Below, piece after piece: positions 5,134 through 8,476 of a stretch of 8,476 nt of DNA (within the stretch, counting starts at the first letter, position 1; the number at the start of each line of letters is the position of its first letter). The notes under the pieces are model-generated. The model made no database searches and had not been told where the DNA came from. It saw only the letters and a program-made list of their open reading frames with translations. The position numbers were made by a program, and so were the translations under genes. The stretch is from JAWXBM01 sp034440115 (GTDB taxonomy: Bacteria; Pseudomonadota; Gammaproteobacteria; Xanthomonadales; SZUA-36), in the NCBI GenBank assembly GCA_034440115.1, contig JAWXBM010000121.1:1-8476 (forward strand), read 5' to 3'.

Positions 5134-6459
5134 TCAAATTGACCGTATCCCTCTTTTACCCAACAACAAAAGCTTCTCGGATTCAGCCATGGGCCCACTA
5201 TCAATATCGTCATTAATCAGTGCAGACACTTCATCAAGCAAAGCTTTTGATTCAGAAAGTTCCGGCAACTGACTCAAACGCTTCATCATCTCTACGACGC
5301 GACTGGAGACTATCCAATCACCGCGAACAAACTGTCGTACTGGCAAGATGATGGCGAGCAAAAATTCTTTGTGGCTAACGGGCGCAGCAATAACACGCAA
5401 CTCACCTTCGTCGTCGTATCGCTTCGAATCTGGCTCCTTGCGACTCAGTATTTCCGCCAATGCACGCTCGAACTGATTAACACAAAGCAGCGCGGTGTAC
5501 TGGCCATTTACGCCTGGTGACATTGCCTTACCCAGAATTTCAATCAATTGCTCAACGAGGAACAGCACATCCTGTTCGCGTGTTCGTTCTGTACCCCAGG
5601 AAATGGCACTGTGGAGTTCGTGTTCAATATCAGAATTCATTTTCTGTGCGGGCCCAGCCCGCATCAACGTTTGTCCTTGAAGTGCGAAATTTCCGGGTGC
5701 GAGTTTCAGTTCGACCACGAGGTCATGTTCTTTGGTAATGGCCAGCAAACCTTCGAAGTCCAGCACGCGGAAATAGCCAGCCGATGCAGAAACAGGTAAA
5801 TCTACCGAGTTGTGTTCGAAATCGACAGCGGGTTCATCGCCTGGAGTATTGCCAGCCGAACCTGAACCCAGCAGTTCCGGGTATATCGTCTGCACTGTAT
5901 TCGCCAATTCGTCACCCACCCGCGCAATAACGCTGGTTACGCTGATTGAACGCGGAACGTGATGAATAAAGAATATGAAAACGATAACATTCAGGAACGC
6001 CAGAGCAACCGCGACCGTTATGGCAATATGCGGCACGAATGCCATGTTGATTTCATCACCAGCCACCCCAGCCTGCACGGTTCGCAAGACAATCAAGCAG
6101 TATAAGAATGTTGCAATAAAAACACCCAATGTGAACTGGTTGCCGCGATCGCGCATGAAGTCGAACAATAGTCTGGGTCCAATTTGCGCACTTGCATGAG
6201 ACACGGCCAACAGCGTCATCGAAAAAGTTACACCTGCTACAGTGATTGCAGACGCCGCTAATGTGGACAGCAAATCGCGCGCGCCAGCCGGTTGATTGGC
6301 TAACAGCCACGGATAATTCCGGACCCAGTTATTGCCGAAATGCAAATCCAGCTGCACCGCTACAACGGCTGTCGCAACTGCACTGATTGAAATGATTGAA
6401 GGTAAAAACCAATAGCTGGCGCGAAGGCGGATCCATGTATCGATCAGGAGGCTATTCAT
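5134..6459 (-). CDS. DUF2254 membrane protein
   Basis: This is a 441-residue protein. LRASYWFLPSI at 12-22, ARDLLSTLAASAITVAGVTF at 60-79, QIGPRLLFDFMRDRGNQ at 92-108 and LG-FIATFLYCLIVLRTV at 111-128 are hallmarks of DUF2254. Four membrane helices fall at about 16-36, 66-88, 108-128 and 143-166. A large soluble C-terminal region follows from residue 167. The family is widespread in Proteobacteria with no established function. The start at 6459 lacks a clear Shine-Dalgarno, so translation may be coupled to the upstream proline-rich ORF, 40 bases away. The stop lies 117 bases ahead of the ATG at 5016. Length is normal for the family and no damage is visible. Confidence 0.9.
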   Translation of the reverse strand: MNSLLIDTWIRLRASYWFLPSIISISAVATAVVAVQLDLHFGNNWVRNYPWLLANQPAGARDLLSTLAASAITVAGVTFSMTLLAVSHASAQIGPRLLFDFMRDRGNQFTLGVFIATFLYCLIVLRTVQAGVAGDEINMAFVPHIAITVAVALAFLNVIVFIFFIHHVPRSISVTSVIARVGDELANTVQTIYPELLGSGSAGNTPGDEPAVDFEHNSVDLPVSASAGYFRVLDFEGLLAITKEHDLVVELKLAPGNFALQGQTLMRAGPAQKMNSDIEHELHSAISWGTERTREQDVLFLVEQLIEILGKAMSPGVNGQYTALLCVNQFERALAEILSRKEPDSKRYDDEGELRVIAAPVSHKEFLLAIILPVRQFVRGDWIVSSRVVEMMKRLSQLPELSESKALLDEVSALINDDIDSGPMAESEKLLLLGKRGIRSI

Positions 6460-6499
6460 CTGGGTTTCACAATGGTGGGCCGAGCTTTAGCCCGTGCCC

Positions 6500-6655
6500 T
6501 TATAACCGGAGAGAATCAGGAAGCTCTCGACCCGGTGAAGGACGGGGATCGCGGATAGGCGGTTGTGGCTGTCGATCCGGTGGCAAGGGAATATCCCCCG
6601 GGCGCTTTTGCGCGCGAGGAATCGAATCATTTGTCTGAATAATCGCCTTGTGCAT
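6500..6655 (-). CDS. Proline-rich 51-residue hypothetical protein
   Basis: This short ORF starts MHKAIIQTNDSIP and becomes proline- and arginine-rich (DIPLPPDRQPQPPIRDPRP), ending DSLRL. It has no hydrophobic segment. It fits neatly between the PLDc_N peptide (41 bases upstream) and the DUF2254 gene (40 bases downstream), all on the minus strand, which favours a real gene. Against it, the nearest good Shine-Dalgarno (AAGGAG) lies over 20 bases before the ATG, too far for normal use. Similar small proline-rich proteins occur in proteobacteria, but I cannot name a family. Confidence 0.4.
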   Translation of the reverse strand: MHKAIIQTNDSIPRAQKRPGDIPLPPDRQPQPPIRDPRPSPGRELPDSLRL

Positions 6656-6658
6656 GAT

Positions 6659-6675
6659 AAAAAGCGCGAGCGCGA
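6659..6675 (-). terminator. Weak terminator-like sequence after the PLDc_N gene
   Basis: On the minus strand CGCGCTCGCGC is followed directly by TTTTT. The possible stem is only 3-4 pairs with a very small loop, and the next ORF begins within a few bases, so any termination would be weak. Confidence 0.15.
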
Positions 6676-6696
6676 TACTCCTTGGTAAACCGCCGT

Positions 6697-6864
6697 CTAC
6701 TTAGGTCCGAAAAGCCACCAGACAATCAGACCGAGTAATGGCAAGACAAGAATCAGCAGTGTCCAAAGTATTTTGGAGACAGTGCTCGCACTACTGCCAA
6801 ACACTTTGATAATTGCGATAATGTCAAAAATCAATATGATCAGGCCAATTATTCCATATTCCAT
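6697..6864 (-). CDS. Stand-alone PLD-nuclease N-terminal (PLDc_N) membrane peptide
   Basis: This 55-residue protein has two hydrophobic helices (about 4-22 and 33-51) joined by a short polar loop (SSASTVSK). It ends in LPLLGLIVWWLFGPK. The order 'helix, D, helix end, polar loop, KILW-LLIL-LPLLGLI-W-LFGP' matches the PLDc_N domain, found alone or at the N-terminus of cardiolipin synthases and other PLD enzymes. Its role is not established. The ATG at 6864 follows AAAGG. It is the first gene of the minus-strand run that continues into DUF2254. The enzyme at 2622 lacks this domain, so the pair may represent a split arrangement, though the genes are about 3 kb apart. Confidence 0.9.
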   Translation of the reverse strand: MEYGIIGLIILIFDIIAIIKVFGSSASTVSKILWTLLILVLPLLGLIVWWLFGPK

Positions 6865-6886
6865 TTTTCTACCTTTGAATCTGTTG

Positions 6887-6921
6887 AATGATCATTGCAA
6901 ATGCGCAACGCAATGCGCAAC
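6887..6921. repeat. Palindrome and 12-base direct repeat upstream of PLDc_N gene
   Basis: AATGATCATT (6887-6896) is a perfect palindrome centred about 27 bases upstream of the ATG at 6864. Next to it AATGCGCAAC occurs twice (6900-6909 and 6912-6921), so its starts are 12 bases apart. The position in the promoter region of a minus-strand operon makes an operator plausible but unproven. Confidence 0.4.
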
Positions 6922-6936
6922 CTGAACTTGCTGGTT

Positions 6937-7215
6937 TCACCTGCCCAAAGTTACGCGCCGGTTGCGACCCTGTCTGTTGCCTTTCGCACATAAGGCCTCA
7001 GAAACTGCGGGCCGCAGACGCCTGGACAGACCTGTATTGGAATTCAGTCCGAAGTGGATGCTGCAGCGGTCACTCGCGTCGGCGGGCCGTTCAGTTGCTC
7101 GTCGCCCGTTCTGATAGCGGTAACGGACCAGGGCATCAGTATTGGCGATGTAGAGATCTTCACCGACCAATGACATGCCAAACGGCGACGACAGGCCTTC
7201 GATAGTCGATACCGA
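6937..7215 (-). pseudogene. Sorbosone dehydrogenase-like (PQQ-type beta-propeller) remnant
   Basis: The open frame reads TIEGLSSPFGM, SLVGEDLYIANTDALVRYRY, then QNG. This closely follows the segment 'GL-SPFGM-LVGDDLYVANTDALVR-PY--G' of bacterial L-sorbosone dehydrogenase/glucose dehydrogenase-like proteins, which are periplasmic beta-propellers. A stop lies directly upstream (7216-7218), and after QNG (about 7105) the sequence no longer matches and turns Arg-rich before ending at 6937. The family normally exceeds 350 residues, so only about 35 recognisable residues survive. It is not preceded by a ribosome binding site. An internal ATG at 7176 opens a 79-codon frame that is probably not a gene. 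Confidence 0.65.
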
Positions 7216-7218
7216 TCA

Positions 7219-7360
7219 GGATTGCATTAGATAATAAATGGATCTCATTCAATGTGGTATAGCGTACAGAGCCATCGACAATATTGCCTTAGCATAATTC
7301 TGCCTCGCGCCGGGACAACCTTGTCGCGTGCTTAACGTCCAGCTATAAGGTGCTCAATTT
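7219..7360 (+). promoter_or_regulatory. Catalase upstream region with ribosome binding site
   Basis: AAGGTG (7347-7352) precedes the ATG by eight bases and is the ribosome binding site. Further upstream GCATAATTC is a possible -10 box, with no good -35 partner. A TTGTCG/TATAAG pair with a 17-base spacer also exists but would start transcription on top of the ATG. The promoter is therefore not resolved. Confidence 0.35.
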
Positions 7361-8476
7361 ATGCCCAACAAAAAACCCTCGGCAACAACGAAGAAAGCTG
7401 CAAAGAAGAAATCTGCAAGTCACGTAAATAACAAGCTACCTGAACACAGTGTTGGCAATGGTGGCGAATGGCACCAAACCGCGGGCAAAGACGAGGCCGA
7501 GCTGACCACTAATCAAGGTGTTCCTATATCGGATAATCAAAATTCTCTGAAAGCCAGTCCCCGCGGTCCGGCTCTGCTAGAGGACTTTATTCTTCGCGAA
7601 AAAATTACCCATTTTGACCATGAACGCATCCCCGAGCGCATCGTGCATGCTCGCGGTACTGGTGCCCATGGATTTTTTGAATTAACGACGTCGCTGAAAA
7701 AATTTACGACGGCAAAAATTCTCAGCGAAGTCGGTGAACAGACACCGGTATTTTCTCGTATCTCGACGGTTGCTGGCGGTTCAGGCTCGGTGGACACGCC
7801 GCGCGACGTTCGCGGTTTTTCCGTTAAGTTTTATACCAAGCAAGGCAACTGGGATCTGGTCGGCAATAACATCCCGGTATTTTTTATTCAGGATGCCATC
7901 AAGTTCCCGGATCTGATTCATGCCGTGAAAATGGAACCTGATCGAGGTTTCCCGCAAGCTGCTACGGCGCATGATACCTTTTGGGATTATATGTCGCTGA
8001 CCCCGGAAGCGATGCACATGGTCATGTGGATCATGTCCGACCGGACGCTGCCCCGCTCGCTGGCCATGATTGAGGGCTTCGGCATTCATAGTTTTAGATT
8101 GATCAATGACAGTGGTGTTTCGACCTTCGTAAAATTTCACTGGCGACCCAAGTTGGGGCTGCAATCAACGATCTGGGATGAGACCGTGAAAATCGCCGGC
8201 GCAGATCCCGATTTCCATCGTCGCGGATTGTTTGAATTGATTCAGGCCGGTCAGTTTCCCGAATGGGAATTAGCAGTTCAGCTCTTCACGCAAGAAGAAG
8301 CCGATAAGTTTCCGTTCGATCACCTGGATGCCACCAAGTTAATTCCTGAAGAGCTGGTGCCGTTGAAAGTGGTTGGACGTATGGTTCTCAATCGCTGGCC
8401 GGATAACTTCTTCGCTGAAACTGAGCAAGTTGCGTTTTGCCCCTCGCATGTCGTTCCCGGTATTGATTTTTCGAAT
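7361..8476 (+). CDS. katE: Clade-2 large-subunit catalase (KatE/HPII type), C-terminus beyond window
   Basis: The 372 visible residues are open to the right edge. The protein breaks hydrogen peroxide down to water and oxygen using haem. Key features are LTTNQGVPISDNQNSL at 48-63, FDHERIPERIVHARG at 85-99 with catalytic His96, FSRIST with Ser135, and DLVGNN at 165-170 with catalytic Asn169. These are followed by DTFWDYMSL, MSDRTLPRS, EGFGIHSFRLIN, DPDFHRR and TKLIPEELVP. It aligns along its whole length with E. coli HPII (H128, N201), offset by 32 residues. The axial tyrosine and the flavodoxin-like C-terminal domain would lie beyond the window. The N-terminal tail (residues 3-20) is Lys/Ala/Ser-rich, unlike HPII. 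The start at 7361 follows AAGGTG. Expression under stationary-phase control is common for katE but not shown here. Confidence 0.97.
   Translation, partial: MPNKKPSATTKKAAKKKSASHVNNKLPEHSVGNGGEWHQTAGKDEAELTTNQGVPISDNQNSLKASPRGPALLEDFILREKITHFDHERIPERIVHARGTGAHGFFELTTSLKKFTTAKILSEVGEQTPVFSRISTVAGGSGSVDTPRDVRGFSVKFYTKQGNWDLVGNNIPVFFIQDAIKFPDLIHAVKMEPDRGFPQAATAHDTFWDYMSLTPEAMHMVMWIMSDRTLPRSLAMIEGFGIHSFRLINDSGVSTFVKFHWRPKLGLQSTIWDETVKIAGADPDFHRRGLFELIQAGQFPEWELAVQLFTQEEADKFPFDHLDATKLIPEELVPLKVVGRMVLNRWPDNFFAETEQVAFCPSHVVPGIDFSN

Noticed and set aside
7537..8164. Minus-strand ORFs at 7537-7797 and 7781-8164
   Set aside because: They are shadows of the intact catalase frame on the plus strand.

Overview
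The window looks like chromosomal DNA from a Gram-negative bacterium of the Pseudomonadota. A gamma- or betaproteobacterium is most likely, but this is inferred from the gene families and not shown by any marker. Base composition is mixed, roughly half GC by eye. Shine-Dalgarno motifs (AGGAG, AAGGAGA, GGAG) precede most of the starts chosen here. The gene content is accessory and stress- or envelope-flavoured: a CHRD-domain secreted protein, a YqaE/Pmp3 small membrane protein, a cardiolipin-synthase-like phospholipase D enzyme, DUF202, DUF2141 and DUF2254 proteins, a lone PLD-nuclease N-terminal membrane peptide, and a clade-2 (KatE/HPII type) catalase. No tRNA, rRNA or CRISPR array was seen.

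Layout, left to right. At 1-392 (minus) is the start of a secreted CHRD protein that runs off the left edge. At about 483-713 are two fused gene remnants: the tail of an IS3-family transposase (plus) and the first ~45 codons of an Old Yellow Enzyme (minus), broken by a one-base homopolymer expansion. At 942-2421 (minus) is a likely operon: a 14-codon leader ORF, a 407-residue membrane protein with a duplicated internal domain, and a 52-residue YqaE protein. At 2622-3767 (plus) is the cardiolipin-synthase-like gene. From 6864 down to 3843 is a minus-strand run: PLDc_N peptide, a proline-rich small ORF, a DUF2254 membrane protein, a DUF2141 protein fused in frame to a remnant coiled-coil N-terminus, and a DUF202 membrane protein. 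At 6937-7215 (minus) is a remnant of a sorbosone-dehydrogenase-like gene. At 7361 (plus) the catalase starts and runs off the right edge.

The most distinctive structure is a ~108-bp module present twice, at 366-473 and 2395-2503. Each copy carries a promoter-like region with a perfect dyad (GTTCG-n4-CGAAC), a ribosome binding site, a start codon and about nine similar codons. One copy drives the CHRD gene. The other drives a 14-codon mini-ORF whose stop overlaps the start of the 407-residue gene (ATGA). The two operons are therefore probably under common control, and the second appears to be translationally coupled to a truncated copy of the first gene's beginning.

Functionally the intact genes fit a theme of envelope maintenance and stress resistance (phospholipid synthesis, small membrane proteins, peroxide detoxification). 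This is inference from family membership and proximity. Several families here have no established biochemical role. The three clear remnants show that the region has been remodelled by insertion and decay.
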